Below, piece by piece: positions 16,380 through 25,143 of a stretch of DNA of 64,000 bases; positions within the stretch are counted from its first letter, which is position 1; each line of letters opens with the position of its first letter. The notes beneath the pieces are model-generated. The model saw only the letters and a list, made by a program, of their open reading frames with translations. It was not told where the DNA came from and searched no databases. This DNA comes from an uncultured Bacteroidales bacterium (GTDB lineage: Bacteria > Bacteroidota > Bacteroidia > Bacteroidales > Muribaculaceae): the NCBI GenBank assembly GCA_902760865.1, contig CACWID010000007.1, forward strand, positions 1 to 64,000, written 5' to 3'. Both the position numbers and the translations under genes were made by a program.

Positions 16380-18941
16380 ATGAAACGCTTTTTCATTACG
16401 TTGCTCGCGGGCTTGCTGCTTTCGGGCACGATAACGTGTGCTTGGGCTTATAGTGAGCCCAAGCGCGAATTCCGCTCGGCGTGGATTGCTACCGTGTGGT
16501 GTCTGGATTGGCCCTCGCAGGGCGCCGGCGCCACCAGGCAGAAGCAGCAGATGGACCGACTGCTCGACTCCCTGCAGGTCAACCGCTTCAATGCGGTCAA
16601 CTTCCAGGTCCGCTCGATGTGTGACGCGATGTACCAGTCGAGCATCGAGCCCTGGTCGAGTTACCTGACGGGCACCCGTGGCCAGGACCCGGGTTTCGAC
16701 CCCTTGCAGTATGTGGTCGAGGGTTGTCACAAGCGCGGCATGGAGTGCCATGCGTGGGTGAATCCCTACCGCTGGAGTACGGGAACTGACTGGAACACAG
16801 CTTATGACCGCGAGCTCAAGGAGGAAGGTTGGCTGTTGACCTACGGCTCGACCATCATCCTCGACCCGGGCCAGCAGCGCACCATCGACCGCATCGTGGC
16901 GGTGTGCAAGGAGATTATCACCAACTATGACGTGGATGGCATCCTCTATGACGATTATTTCTATCCCAGCGGCATCCCGGCCGACGCTACTGCTCAGGAC
17001 TTTCCCGAGTGGCAGGCCTCGGGCACGTCGCTGTCGTTCGGGGACTGGCGCCGCGACAACGTCAACCGCATGGTGAAGGCCGTCTATGACATGATTCAGG
17101 AAACCAGGCCCGAGGTGCGTTACGGTGTCTCGCCTGCTGGCGTCGCTGCCTCGAGCTCGGCGGTGGCAGGAAAGCATGGCGTGGAACCGTGCCCCACGGG
17201 CAGCGACTGGCAGTACAACAGTATCTTCAGCGATCCGCTGGCATGGTACGAGTCTCAGAGCATCGACTACATGTCGCCTCAGGTCTATTGGCCTTTCGGG
17301 CACAGCACCAACGACTACGGCCTGATCACCGAGTGGTGGGGCAAAATTGCCGCCCATTTCGGACGCCAGGTCTTTATCTCGTCATCGATTTCGGGGCTGA
17401 CAAGCTCATCGACAGCGGTACAATATAAGGAATATGCCGACGAGGTGGAGTTCAACCGCACGTCGTCTGTTGACGGCAATCCGGGTGCCATCTTCTACTC
17501 GTGCAAGTACCTGTATGCCCTCAACAGCAATCCCCTGGGGCACTACCTCAAGAACACCGTATTCACCCGTCCCGCGCTGCCCCCTGCCATGCCCTGGAAG
17601 GAAGGCTACAATCCGGGCGAGGTGCAGATCCTGGAGCGTGCGGGCAACACCCTGCAATGGGACGGTTATGACAATGTGCGCTATTCGGTTTATGCCTTCC
17701 CCATTACGATGAATGCATCTACCTTCACGGGCCAGATTGACTACTTGTTGGGAATGACCTATGCACCTGAATATGAGATTCCTGCCGAGTACCAGCAGGG
17801 CTATCAGTTTGCCGTGTGTGTGCTCGACCGTGTGGGCAACGAGTGGAGTCCTGCTTTCCTGAGTGTGGAACTAGACCAGCTCGACAATCCGGTGCTCATT
17901 TCTCCCGAGAACAATGCGACTGTCGATGCACCTTTCCGCTTCATGTGGCATCGGGTAGAGGGCGCGACACGCTATCTGGTCGAACTGGCTTTGACGCCCG
18001 GTTTTGAAAACGTGCTGGAACGTGTTTCGGTGACCGACACCACGGCCTTGGTGCTGATGTTCAACAAACTCAGCCACGGCGAGACGCAGTACTGGCGTGT
18101 GCAGGCATGTGCCGACAGCTGCTATAGCGGCGTGAGCGAGGTGCGTGCCTTCACGCCCATGTTGTTGACCATCACGGCGCCCTCTGACGGCAGCGAGGAC
18201 CTCGACGTCCCCGTCACGGTCACCTGGTACACCTGTGGCAGCAGCAACGAGGCAACGCTCTTTGTCTCAACCGATGACATGTTCTCGTCGGTTGTCTATC
18301 AAGGTAACTCATCAACCGGTGAACTCCAGATTCCTGACGACGTGCTGGAGCCGGGCAATACCTATTTCCTGAAGGTTGTCCTCACGGTCGATGGCGTGGC
18401 CATGACCAGCAACATCGTGCGCTTCTCGGTGGCTCATGCCGCAGCGCGCTTTGTCGTGCCGGGCGATGGCGGAACGCTCTACAAGGGCCAGCACATCACC
18501 CTCAAGCCGCAAGGTTGGGCGACATCCTATGTCATCGAGGTGTCGAGCAAGGCAGGAACCTGGGGCCGCACCCGCTTCATCGAGACGCTCAAGAACGGCC
18601 AGTATGAAACGACGTTGCCGGCCGAGCAGATCAAGGTGGACGGCAAACTCATGGAGGACGGTGCCACCTATTATGCCCGCAGCAAGACGACTTATCTCGA
18701 CTTCGACGGCAACAGCCACACCACGGCCTACGGACCCATCATCAGCTTCGTTTATTGCGCCAGCGCCGAGCCGCAGGTGGGCGACGTCAACGGTGATGGC
18801 GAAATCAACATTGCCGACGTCAACGCGGTCTGCGACATGATCTTGGGCGGCAACATCTTGCCCTCGGGTGACGTGAACGGCGACGGCGAAATCAACATCG
18901 CCGACGTCAACGCACTCATCGCCCTCATCCTCGCAATCTGA
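16380..18941 (+). CDS. Exported GHL10/DUF187 family glycoside hydrolase-like protein with dockerin repeats
   Basis: An 853-residue secreted protein. The signal peptide is MKRFFITLLAGLLLSGTITCAWA. Residues of about 30-350 form the GHL10 (DUF187, 'family 10 glycosylhydrolase') TIM barrel: EFRSAWIATVWCLDWPS, CHAWVNPYRW, ILYDDYFYPS (likely acidic catalytic pair) and GVSPAGV. Two or three Ig/FN3-like domains follow (about 420-780). The C-terminal 55 residues are two dockerin-like repeats (GDVNGDGEINIADVNAV and GDVNGDGEINIADVNAL). Relatives act on peptidoglycan or other glycans, but the substrate is not certain. The stop codon lies inside the left arm of a palindromic repeat element. Confidence 0.88.
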   Translation: MKRFFITLLAGLLLSGTITCAWAYSEPKREFRSAWIATVWCLDWPSQGAGATRQKQQMDRLLDSLQVNRFNAVNFQVRSMCDAMYQSSIEPWSSYLTGTRGQDPGFDPLQYVVEGCHKRGMECHAWVNPYRWSTGTDWNTAYDRELKEEGWLLTYGSTIILDPGQQRTIDRIVAVCKEIITNYDVDGILYDDYFYPSGIPADATAQDFPEWQASGTSLSFGDWRRDNVNRMVKAVYDMIQETRPEVRYGVSPAGVAASSSAVAGKHGVEPCPTGSDWQYNSIFSDPLAWYESQSIDYMSPQVYWPFGHSTNDYGLITEWWGKIAAHFGRQVFISSSISGLTSSSTAVQYKEYADEVEFNRTSSVDGNPGAIFYSCKYLYALNSNPLGHYLKNTVFTRPALPPAMPWKEGYNPGEVQILERAGNTLQWDGYDNVRYSVYAFPITMNASTFTGQIDYLLGMTYAPEYEIPAEYQQGYQFAVCVLDRVGNEWSPAFLSVELDQLDNPVLISPENNATVDAPFRFMWHRVEGATRYLVELALTPGFENVLERVSVTDTTALVLMFNKLSHGETQYWRVQACADSCYSGVSEVRAFTPMLLTITAPSDGSEDLDVPVTVTWYTCGSSNEATLFVSTDDMFSSVVYQGNSSTGELQIPDDVLEPGNTYFLKVVLTVDGVAMTSNIVRFSVAHAAARFVVPGDGGTLYKGQHITLKPQGWATSYVIEVSSKAGTWGRTRFIETLKNGQYETTLPAEQIKVDGKLMEDGATYYARSKTTYLDFDGNSHTTAYGPIISFVYCASAEPQVGDVNGDGEINIADVNAVCDMILGGNILPSGDVNGDGEINIADVNALIALILAI

Positions 18942-19078
18942 TACTAGCAATTCCCCCTCTAAGATTAGAGGGGGCTAGGGGGCGTTGACGTCCCAAGAGA
19001 AAGTGCTCTGACGGTGAATCATACTCCTCCGGCGCTGCGCGCCACCTCCCCTATCTTAGGGGAGGAATTGAGTATCAG
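18938..19078. mobile_element. 141-bp palindromic MITE-like repeat
   Basis: The ends are near-perfect inverted repeats: CTGATACTAGCAATTCC (18938-18954) and GGAATTGAGTATCAG (19064-19078), differing by an AG insertion. Each arm continues into its own hairpin: CCCCCTCTAA/TTAGAGGGGG at 18953-18974 and CCTCCCCTA/TAGGGGAGG at 19045-19065. GGCGCTGCGCGCC lies near the right arm. No ORF. It lies between two convergent dockerin-protein genes and contains the stop codon (18939-18941) of the upstream one. Confidence 0.7.
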
Positions 19079-19228
19079 CACTTTAGTTTTGTCGATCTTA
19101 CGTTATTTACCATTGGGCTACACTGGGTTAAGCCCACGTTAGCCAGAAAGATAATAAATGACAAGAAGGACAATCCCTTGCCTATGCGGATTGCCCTTCT
19201 TGTTTAAGTATGCCGATGTGGCTCCGGT

Positions 19229-21556
19229 TTATTCCTGATTCAGGATCAGGTCGATAATGAGATTGACATCGGCGATGTTGACCTCGCCGTCCTTGTTCAC
19301 GTCGCCCATTCTTGTCTGCATGCCGGCCCTGTGACTCAGGATGATGTCGATGGTGGTATTGATGTCGGCAATGTTCACCTCGTTGTCGCGGTTTACGTCG
19401 CCCAGCGGCCATTCGATTCGTGCCAGCAGGTTATTGCTCCATAGCGACATGGTGCCGTCGGTATAGACAGCCTGAACGCGCAGCGAATAGTCTCCGGGCG
19501 TCAGGTTGCCCACTTCATAGGACTTGGTGGTGATGTTCTCAAAATAGTTGGCACGACTCAAGTCAACGGGAGTATAATTGTCGCCTGCAAACACCTCTAC
19601 GCCCATGATCTGGCATCGCTTGCCGGTGACGCTGTTGCTTAGTTTGACTTTCACTTCATTGCCTTGGGTACACTCCATGAGCACGACTTGCTCTGACAAT
19701 TCGCTGGTTAGGACGACACGGGCCTCCTTGTCGCCGCACTGGATCTTCAGGGGGGCGGCGGCATCGGCACCAGTACATTTGCCGGTCACCTTCACCGTCG
19801 CCAGACCCTCGTTGCCGTGCATGTCGATGGTCGGCGTCTCGATCCATCCTTTCTTGGCAGAACTGCCAAGGATGATGTAGCCGTTGCCGCGATAGACCTT
19901 GGAACCGGTCCATCCTTCGGTGCCGGTGATTTCGTCTAGGCGGTTTGCCCAGTCGGTGCTGCTCGACCCGGTATATTCCTCTTTGTCAAACGCTTGGCTC
20001 AGTCGCATCTCGTAGAAAGGAACGGGGGCGATTTCCACGCTGTAGCTGCTGACGTTCTTGTTGGGGGTGGCATCCTTCCATTGCAGTTCCACCGTGTTGT
20101 TGTTGGCCGTGACTTGGGTCATCACGGGGTTATAGGTCTCCAGCACGGCGTTGCCGGTTAGCCTGACGGTGACGTCGGGCGCTCCGGGGCTGCTGAGGGT
20201 GACGGTCGCTTCATTCGTGCCGGAGTAGGTGGGAGAATAGGTCACATACACGCGGCGCTCATTCAACACCTGGCCCAGGCTGAGCCGGGTGGTGCTGAGC
20301 GCAAACACGCCGTCAGGGTCGTTGAGTGTGAGGGTCACGTCGCCATTCAAGAGACGCCCCTTGACATAGAATGATGCCGTGGACGATTTCTCGGCCAGCG
20401 CATGGATGTTCAGATTGATGCCACGCACCCTGATGGTGGGAGTGGTGACGGGCGGTTCTAGACCGATGATCATCAGCTGGCCGTTCTTGTAGGTAGTGCC
20501 GCCACCGTTGAAGGCGTTCAAGGCACAGTGGCCATTAGCCGAGCCGCCCCAGCCCCAGTTGATGTGATACATGTCTTTTTCTGCATCATAGCCGTCAACA
20601 TTGAAGGCGTGGCCCGACATGCCGCCATAGCCGCAGTATTCCAGCGGACGACCCTGCAAGAGCTCTTCTTGAATCATGCTGGCCCATTGATTGTCGGTGT
20701 AGTCCTCCTTGTATACCATTCTGGCGTCGCTGTCAAAGCCCAGCATGCCTATGGCGCGGTCGATGTCAAAGTCATATACACCGCTCGAGCCGGGGGTATA
20801 GTCCATCTCCTCGGCCTGGCCCACATAACGCATCAGGTGGGCCACGGCATTGGCCTGCACGCTGGTGTACCCTCCGCGATAGACGTCGAGCATGTTGTTC
20901 CAGTCAAAGGTCGTCGGCTCGAGCGCGGCGAGCGTCATGTTCAATGTGCGGGTCGTGTAGGCGGGGATGGGAGTGGTGATCTCCTTGGGGTATTTCCAGT
21001 AATAGCACACCATCGACAATGACGTGGCGGCGCATCCTGTCACGCAGTATGATCCGTTGCTGACCGGACACTGGTAATAGTAGGGCTCTGACTGGCTCCA
21101 CATCGCCGTCAGCAGCGGCTCCACGGTGATGCCGTTGGCCGAGGGGGCACGTCTGGACCCCGTCTCGACGGTCATTGCGGGATGTGCGAACAGATATTCG
21201 ATCTGCTCTTTGTAACAGCCCAGCCAGTACTTCATGTTCTCCGGGATGTTGTTCATGTCCAGCGGACTGTCGCCCCAAACGAGAATCTCGTGGGCGCGGT
21301 CATCACCCGACACGATGATGTAACTGTCATCGGTGTTGAAGATGTAGTAAACCGCCTGGCCGGCTACGACCTGGCTCGGTTCACTGTGGATGAGGGTGAC
21401 ATTCCCTGCGACACCGGGGGCCATGTGGCGTCCTGTGGCCGCACACTCGTGGCTGAACCGCTGAGCACTTTTCTGGGCTGTGACGACATCGACCACGGCC
21501 GCTGATGCCTGCATGACGACAAGCACGGTTGTCAGTAGATACAGAATCTTTTTCAT
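19229..21556 (-). CDS. C10 family (streptopain-like) cysteine peptidase with dockerin repeats, exported
   Basis: A 775-residue secreted protease. Signal peptide: MKKILYLLTTVLVVMQASA. An inhibitory Spi-like propeptide (about 20-130; YYIFNTDDSYIIVSGDD) precedes the papain-like C10 domain. The nucleophile is C175 (TGCAATSLS), the catalytic histidine H316 (SGHAFNVDGY), and YHINWGWGGSANG closes the site. C171, four residues before the nucleophile, is an extra cysteine. Ig-like and jelly-roll-like domains follow (about 380-690), then two dockerin-like repeats at the C-terminus (GDVNRDNEVNIADINTT, GDVNKDGEVNIADVNLI). Relatives include SpeB and the Bacteroides Bfp proteases, activated by propeptide removal. 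It probably degrades extracellular host or dietary protein. Confidence 0.93.
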   Translation of the reverse strand: MKKILYLLTTVLVVMQASAAVVDVVTAQKSAQRFSHECAATGRHMAPGVAGNVTLIHSEPSQVVAGQAVYYIFNTDDSYIIVSGDDRAHEILVWGDSPLDMNNIPENMKYWLGCYKEQIEYLFAHPAMTVETGSRRAPSANGITVEPLLTAMWSQSEPYYYQCPVSNGSYCVTGCAATSLSMVCYYWKYPKEITTPIPAYTTRTLNMTLAALEPTTFDWNNMLDVYRGGYTSVQANAVAHLMRYVGQAEEMDYTPGSSGVYDFDIDRAIGMLGFDSDARMVYKEDYTDNQWASMIQEELLQGRPLEYCGYGGMSGHAFNVDGYDAEKDMYHINWGWGGSANGHCALNAFNGGGTTYKNGQLMIIGLEPPVTTPTIRVRGINLNIHALAEKSSTASFYVKGRLLNGDVTLTLNDPDGVFALSTTRLSLGQVLNERRVYVTYSPTYSGTNEATVTLSSPGAPDVTVRLTGNAVLETYNPVMTQVTANNNTVELQWKDATPNKNVSSYSVEIAPVPFYEMRLSQAFDKEEYTGSSSTDWANRLDEITGTEGWTGSKVYRGNGYIILGSSAKKGWIETPTIDMHGNEGLATVKVTGKCTGADAAAPLKIQCGDKEARVVLTSELSEQVVLMECTQGNEVKVKLSNSVTGKRCQIMGVEVFAGDNYTPVDLSRANYFENITTKSYEVGNLTPGDYSLRVQAVYTDGTMSLWSNNLLARIEWPLGDVNRDNEVNIADINTTIDIILSHRAGMQTRMGDVNKDGEVNIADVNLIIDLILNQE

Positions 21557-21971
21557 ATCTGCGTTGTCCTTTAGATTGGTAGTAAGCCTGAAATTCGTTG
21601 AGTAAAACCTTGTTGCCTGTCAGGGGACGTCCCTTTTGGCGCTGCAAATTTACACAATTTCTCTGATTCTTTTATCAGTAAAGTGTATATCCTTTGGCGC
21701 CAACGGACTATTCCTTAACGGCTGACACAAAGGTATGATACATAGCAGGACTTCGCCAAACTTTTTCTCGTAAAAGTGGCGACAGCCCATGATTTTTACA
21801 CAAAATTGTCTAATTCTTTTACATTTTGGCCTCGTCCAGACCTATGGAAATGATTCTCGACGATTCACACCGTCGATGGTAGTCAATGCGATGAACGGCC
21901 GATTGCAGGCCGATGCAACAGCGCCACCCTGATGTTGGGACAGGGTGAAATGCATGATGACGCAGCGGTTG
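21557..21971. other. Intergenic region between C10 peptidase and dNK; no gene seen
   Basis: It holds two minus-strand -7-like elements for the peptidase: TAAATTTGC (21652-21644) and the better promoter at 21728-21760. Near the dNK stop is a hairpin, CACCCTG (21925-21931) with CAGGGTG (21941-21947), without a T-run on either strand. No reading frame looks coding. Confidence 0.6.
21728..21760 (-). promoter_or_regulatory. Bacteroidota-type promoter for the C10 peptidase
   Basis: Minus strand: TTTG (21760-21757), 21-bp spacer, TACCTTTG (21735-21728). It implies a leader of about 165 nt. A second -7-like TAAATTTGC closer in (21652-21644) lacks a -33 partner. Confidence 0.6.
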
Positions 21972-22604
21972 TCAGCGCTGCTGATTGAAGGGAGAGAAGA
22001 TACCGAACAGGTTGGCGTCAATCTTGTCGCACACCTGCTGGAACGCCTCGGGACTGTCGCCGAACTTCACCTCGTCGCCGTTGATGATTACCAGGTTGCC
22101 CTTGTAGTCGCCAATCCAGTCCTCATAGCGCTTGTTCAGGCCCTCCAGGTAGTCCAGGCGCATCGTCTGCTCGTAGTCGCGGCCGCGTTTCTGGATCTGC
22201 TGCACCAAGTTGGGGATGGTCGAGCGGATGTAGATCATCAGGTCGGGCATCTTCACCAGCGACATCATCAAGTTGAACAGGTCGCGGTAGTTGTTGAAGT
22301 CGCGGTCGCTCATCAGACCCTGGCCATGCAGGTTGGGGGCAAAGATGCAGGCGTCCTCATAGATCGTGCGGTCCTGGATGATGTCAATCTCGCTCTGTGA
22401 AATCTCCACCACCTCCTTGAAGCGCTTGTTCAGGAAGTAGATCTGCAAGTTGAATGACCAGCGCGACATGTCGGCATAGAAGTCCTCCAGATAAGGGTTG
22501 TTGTCCACGGGTTCAAAACGCGGGCTCCAACCGTAGTGTTTGGCCAGCAGCTTGGTCAAGGTCGTCTTGCCGCTGCCGATGTTTCCTGCTACTGCTATAT
22601 GCAT
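21972..22604 (-). CDS. Deoxynucleoside kinase (second of a tandem pair)
   Basis: A 210-residue member of the dCK/dGK family that phosphorylates deoxynucleosides for salvage. It has the P-loop AGNIGSGKTTLTK, the substrate strand FEPVDNNPYLEDFY, the DRTIYED motif (ERS/DRS-like) and the lid region IQKRGRDYEQTMRLDYL. The start MHIAVAGNIG at 22604 is preferred; a longer frame to 22796 runs back through the upstream paralog's end and is an Arg/Ser/Thr-rich shadow. It follows its paralog with a 94-bp spacer filled with short tandem repeats. Substrate preference (dA, dG or dC) cannot be assigned. Confidence 0.93.
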   Translation of the reverse strand: MHIAVAGNIGSGKTTLTKLLAKHYGWSPRFEPVDNNPYLEDFYADMSRWSFNLQIYFLNKRFKEVVEISQSEIDIIQDRTIYEDACIFAPNLHGQGLMSDRDFNNYRDLFNLMMSLVKMPDLMIYIRSTIPNLVQQIQKRGRDYEQTMRLDYLEGLNKRYEDWIGDYKGNLVIINGDEVKFGDSPEAFQQVCDKIDANLFGIFSPFNQQR

Positions 22605-22625
22605 ATCTTTAGTTTTTAGTTGTTG

Positions 22626-22691
22626 GTTTTCAGTTTTCAGTTTCAGAGTTCTCCGAGTTCTCTGAGATCTCCGAGTTCTCCGAGCTCTCCG
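22626..22691. repeat. Tandem short repeats between the two dNK genes
   Basis: GTTTTCA, GTTTTCA (22626-22639), then five 9-bp units at 22647-22691: AGTTCTCCG, AGTTCTCTG, AGATCTCCG, AGTTCTCCG, AGCTCTCCG. Confidence 0.9.
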
Positions 22692-22698
22692 AGAATTA

Positions 22699-23325
22699 TT
22701 AGTCCAGCGGCCCGAAGATGCCGAACATCGTCGCGTCGATCTTGTCGACGATGGCGGCAAAGTCCTCAGGGCGGTTCTTGTAGTCCATGTCGTCAACGTC
22801 GATGACCAGCTTGCGACCCTTGTAGGTCTTCATCACGAACTCCTCATAGCGGTCGTTCAGGTTCGACAGATATTGCAACGGCATCGTCTGCTCGTAGTCA
22901 CGCCCGCGCTTGTGGATGTTGTCCACCAGGTGGGGGACGCTGGAGCGTAGATAAATCATCAGGTCGGGCAGACGGACGATGGTCATCATCTGCTCGAACA
23001 GTTCCATGTAGGTCTCGAAGTCGCGGTCATCCATGTTGCCCATGTCATGGTTGTTGGCCGTAAAGATATACACGCCCTCAAAGATGCTCCGGTCCTGGAT
23101 GATGGTCTTGTCGCTCGCGTTGATGCCTAGGATGTCCTTGAAGCGCTGCTTCAGGAAGAATACCTCCAGCGCAAACGACCAACGCTTGATGTCCTTGTAG
23201 TAGTCGCTCAGGTAGGGGTTGTCTACCACGGGCTCCATAAAGGGTTCCCAGCCGTAATGCTTGGCGAGCATCTCGGCCAGTGTGGATTTACCGCTACCGA
23301 TATTTCCTGCTATAACGATGTGCAC
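22699..23325 (-). CDS. Deoxynucleoside kinase (first of a tandem pair)
   Basis: A 208-residue dCK/dGK-family kinase, clearly paralogous to the next gene: P-loop AGNIGSGKSTLAE, FMEPVVDNPYLSDYY, DRSIFEGVYIF and HKRGRDYEQTMPLQYL. Both keep the same C-terminal pattern (KIDATMFGIFGPLD versus KIDANLFGIFSPFN). Lactobacilli have similar adjacent pairs forming heterodimers of dA and dG/dC kinase; heterodimer formation here is inference. A -7-like TAAATTTGC (minus, 23367-23359) lies about 34 bp upstream. Confidence 0.93.
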   Translation of the reverse strand: MHIVIAGNIGSGKSTLAEMLAKHYGWEPFMEPVVDNPYLSDYYKDIKRWSFALEVFFLKQRFKDILGINASDKTIIQDRSIFEGVYIFTANNHDMGNMDDRDFETYMELFEQMMTIVRLPDLMIYLRSSVPHLVDNIHKRGRDYEQTMPLQYLSNLNDRYEEFVMKTYKGRKLVIDVDDMDYKNRPEDFAAIVDKIDATMFGIFGPLD

Positions 23326-23531
23326 GGTTCAGTTAACTGATAGGTTGTTTTACAATCTGCAAATTTACGCTTTTTCCCGTCCTCGCCCATCATCCACAAT
23401 AAGAAAGTTATTAACAACTTCTACTCAGTTGTGATTATCGCCATACCGATCGTGAGATTCCGGAAACTTTTGGCCGAAAATAGAAAATTATTACCAGAAA
23501 TTTCCCTATTTTTGGAAAATTACTATCAAAT

Positions 23532-23567
23532 TTTGCTTCACTTTTGGAAAATTTGTGCTATTTTTGC
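23532..23567 (+). promoter_or_regulatory. Bacteroidota-type promoter for the Fic gene
   Basis: TTTG (23532-23535), 23-bp spacer, TATTTTTGC (23559-23567). The ATG at 23586 then has a short leader; the upstream in-frame ATG at 23544 lies within the promoter. The spacer is slightly long. Confidence 0.6.
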
Positions 23568-23585
23568 GGCAGAATATTAAAAATT

Positions 23586-25058
23586 ATGAAGACATCTACG
23601 CGAATCAATCAAGAAGTGATTGTAGCAGCTGGCCTCAGTAGGGCAGATGCTAGAAGGTTGGCAATCATGAAGAAACAGGGCTTAGTGATTAAGTTGGCCC
23701 CCACTGTTTACACAACTAACAAAAATGACACGCCTGATAATATCGTAGCTCGCAATTTATTTTACATCTTGGGCGAATTATATTCCGGAGCCTTATTGAG
23801 TCATAGATCTGCATTTGAATACAAACCTGCTGACGGTGGCCATATTTTTCTGACCTATAGATACACCAAAAAGGTGCGTTTGCAATCGTTCACTATCCAT
23901 CTGATTGAGGGCCCCTTGGCGCTCGAGGAGGACTATCCGTTTATGGGCGGTTTGAGGGTGTCGTGTCAGGCAAGGGCCTATTTAGAGAATTTACAGAATG
24001 CATATCGTCGTGGTAGCGTTTCTAAGTGTCTCACCCGCGAAGAAATTGAAGAAAGACTGGAAAGAGTGCTCCAGACAAATGGAGAATCGGCATTGAATGA
24101 GCTGAGGGATACTGCTAGGTCCATTGCCGAGCGTCTTGACATGAGGACTGAATTTGAACGGTTGGATGCGATAATCGGAGCTTTGTTATCTACAAAACCG
24201 GCTGGTGTATTGACTTCGGCTTCAGCCCAGGCCAGGGCTATAGGGGAACCGTTTGACAGCAATCGTGTTAATCTCTTCAACATTTTGCTGGCTGCGCTGA
24301 ACAATTGCGAGTTTGAGAACTTCCCAGAACCCTATACAAGCGATGCAGCATACAGGAATTTCGCTTTTTTTGAGAGCTATTTTTCCAATTATATCGAGGG
24401 TACTGAGTTTGAGCTTGATGATGCTCGCCAGATTGTTGAGACGCAGACTCCGTTGCCGTCGCGCAACGCAGATAGTCACGACGTGCTTGGAACCTGTTAC
24501 ATCGTTTCTAATAGAAAGGAGATGTCAATTGTTCCGTCCTCTGCCGATCAGTTGATTGATATTCTGCAGAATCGGCATCAAATCTTAATGTCGGCAAGAG
24601 TGAATAGCGCTCCCGGCTTGTTCAAGATGCAGAACAATCGTGCCGGGGAGACTCATTTTGTAGATTATACCCAAGTAAGAGGAACTCTTAGGAAGGGATT
24701 TGAGGTCTATTCAGCCTTGCGCCATCCTTTTGCCCGTGCTGTCTTTATGTTGTTCATGATCAGTGAGGTTCATCCGTTCAATGACGGAAACGGGCGCATG
24801 TCCCGCATAATGATGAATGCTGAGTTGACAGCGGCCGGCCAATCCAAAGTGATCATTCCTAACGTGTTCCGTGCTGATTATCTGGGTGGATTGCGGCAAT
24901 TGAGTCGCAGGAGCAATCCCGACGTTTTGATCAGGTCGATGATGAGAGTGCGATTATTTAGCTCGCACCTGCAGGGTGAGGATTTTAATGTGATGCGTGA
25001 TTATCTTGAGCAATGCAACGCATTTAAGAATGATGATGAGGATGTCTTGAGGTTTTGA
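23586..25058 (+). CDS. Fic domain protein with AbiEi-like N-terminal region
   Basis: A 490-residue protein. Residues of about 1-140 look like the AbiEi antitoxin/regulator family: a winged-helix start (INQEVIVAAGLSRADARR) followed by KLAPTVYTT and GALLSHRSAFEYKP. Residues of about 250-490 are a Fic fold with the complete active motif HPFNDGNGRMSR (H396). An inhibitory-helix motif S267-x3-E271-G272 (SNYIEG) precedes the Fic core, the arrangement of class II Fic enzymes in which the glutamate blocks ATP. It is therefore probably a self-inhibited AMP-transferase (or a reversible de-AMPylator). The gene is visibly more AT-rich than its neighbours and has no partner ORF, consistent with horizontal acquisition. 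The target protein is unknown. Confidence 0.85.
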   Translation: MKTSTRINQEVIVAAGLSRADARRLAIMKKQGLVIKLAPTVYTTNKNDTPDNIVARNLFYILGELYSGALLSHRSAFEYKPADGGHIFLTYRYTKKVRLQSFTIHLIEGPLALEEDYPFMGGLRVSCQARAYLENLQNAYRRGSVSKCLTREEIEERLERVLQTNGESALNELRDTARSIAERLDMRTEFERLDAIIGALLSTKPAGVLTSASAQARAIGEPFDSNRVNLFNILLAALNNCEFENFPEPYTSDAAYRNFAFFESYFSNYIEGTEFELDDARQIVETQTPLPSRNADSHDVLGTCYIVSNRKEMSIVPSSADQLIDILQNRHQILMSARVNSAPGLFKMQNNRAGETHFVDYTQVRGTLRKGFEVYSALRHPFARAVFMLFMISEVHPFNDGNGRMSRIMMNAELTAAGQSKVIIPNVFRADYLGGLRQLSRRSNPDVLIRSMMRVRLFSSHLQGEDFNVMRDYLEQCNAFKNDDEDVLRF

Positions 25059-25080
25059 AGATAATATTAATGGGAGGGTG

Positions 25081-25112
25081 TTGCGTGGATAGATTTTTTG
25101 CACTACCTTTGC
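25081..25112 (+). promoter_or_regulatory. Bacteroidota-type promoter for the flavin reductase gene
   Basis: TTG (25081-25083), 20-bp spacer, TACCTTTGC (25104-25112). It supports ATG 25144 as the start. Confidence 0.75.
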
Positions 25113-25143
25113 CGCAAAATTGCAGGCTATCTTATCACGGAGC

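Noticed and set aside
16380-21556. Type IX secretion C-terminal sorting domain on the large secreted proteins
   Set aside because: The C-termini are dockerin-like EF-hand repeats without the conserved lysine/strand pattern of T9SS signals.
22605-22796. 64-residue N-terminal extension of the second deoxynucleoside kinase
   Set aside because: It reads through the end of the paralog and the tandem repeats in a different frame; Arg/Thr/Ser-rich and without homology, while the P-loop starts right after ATG 22604.
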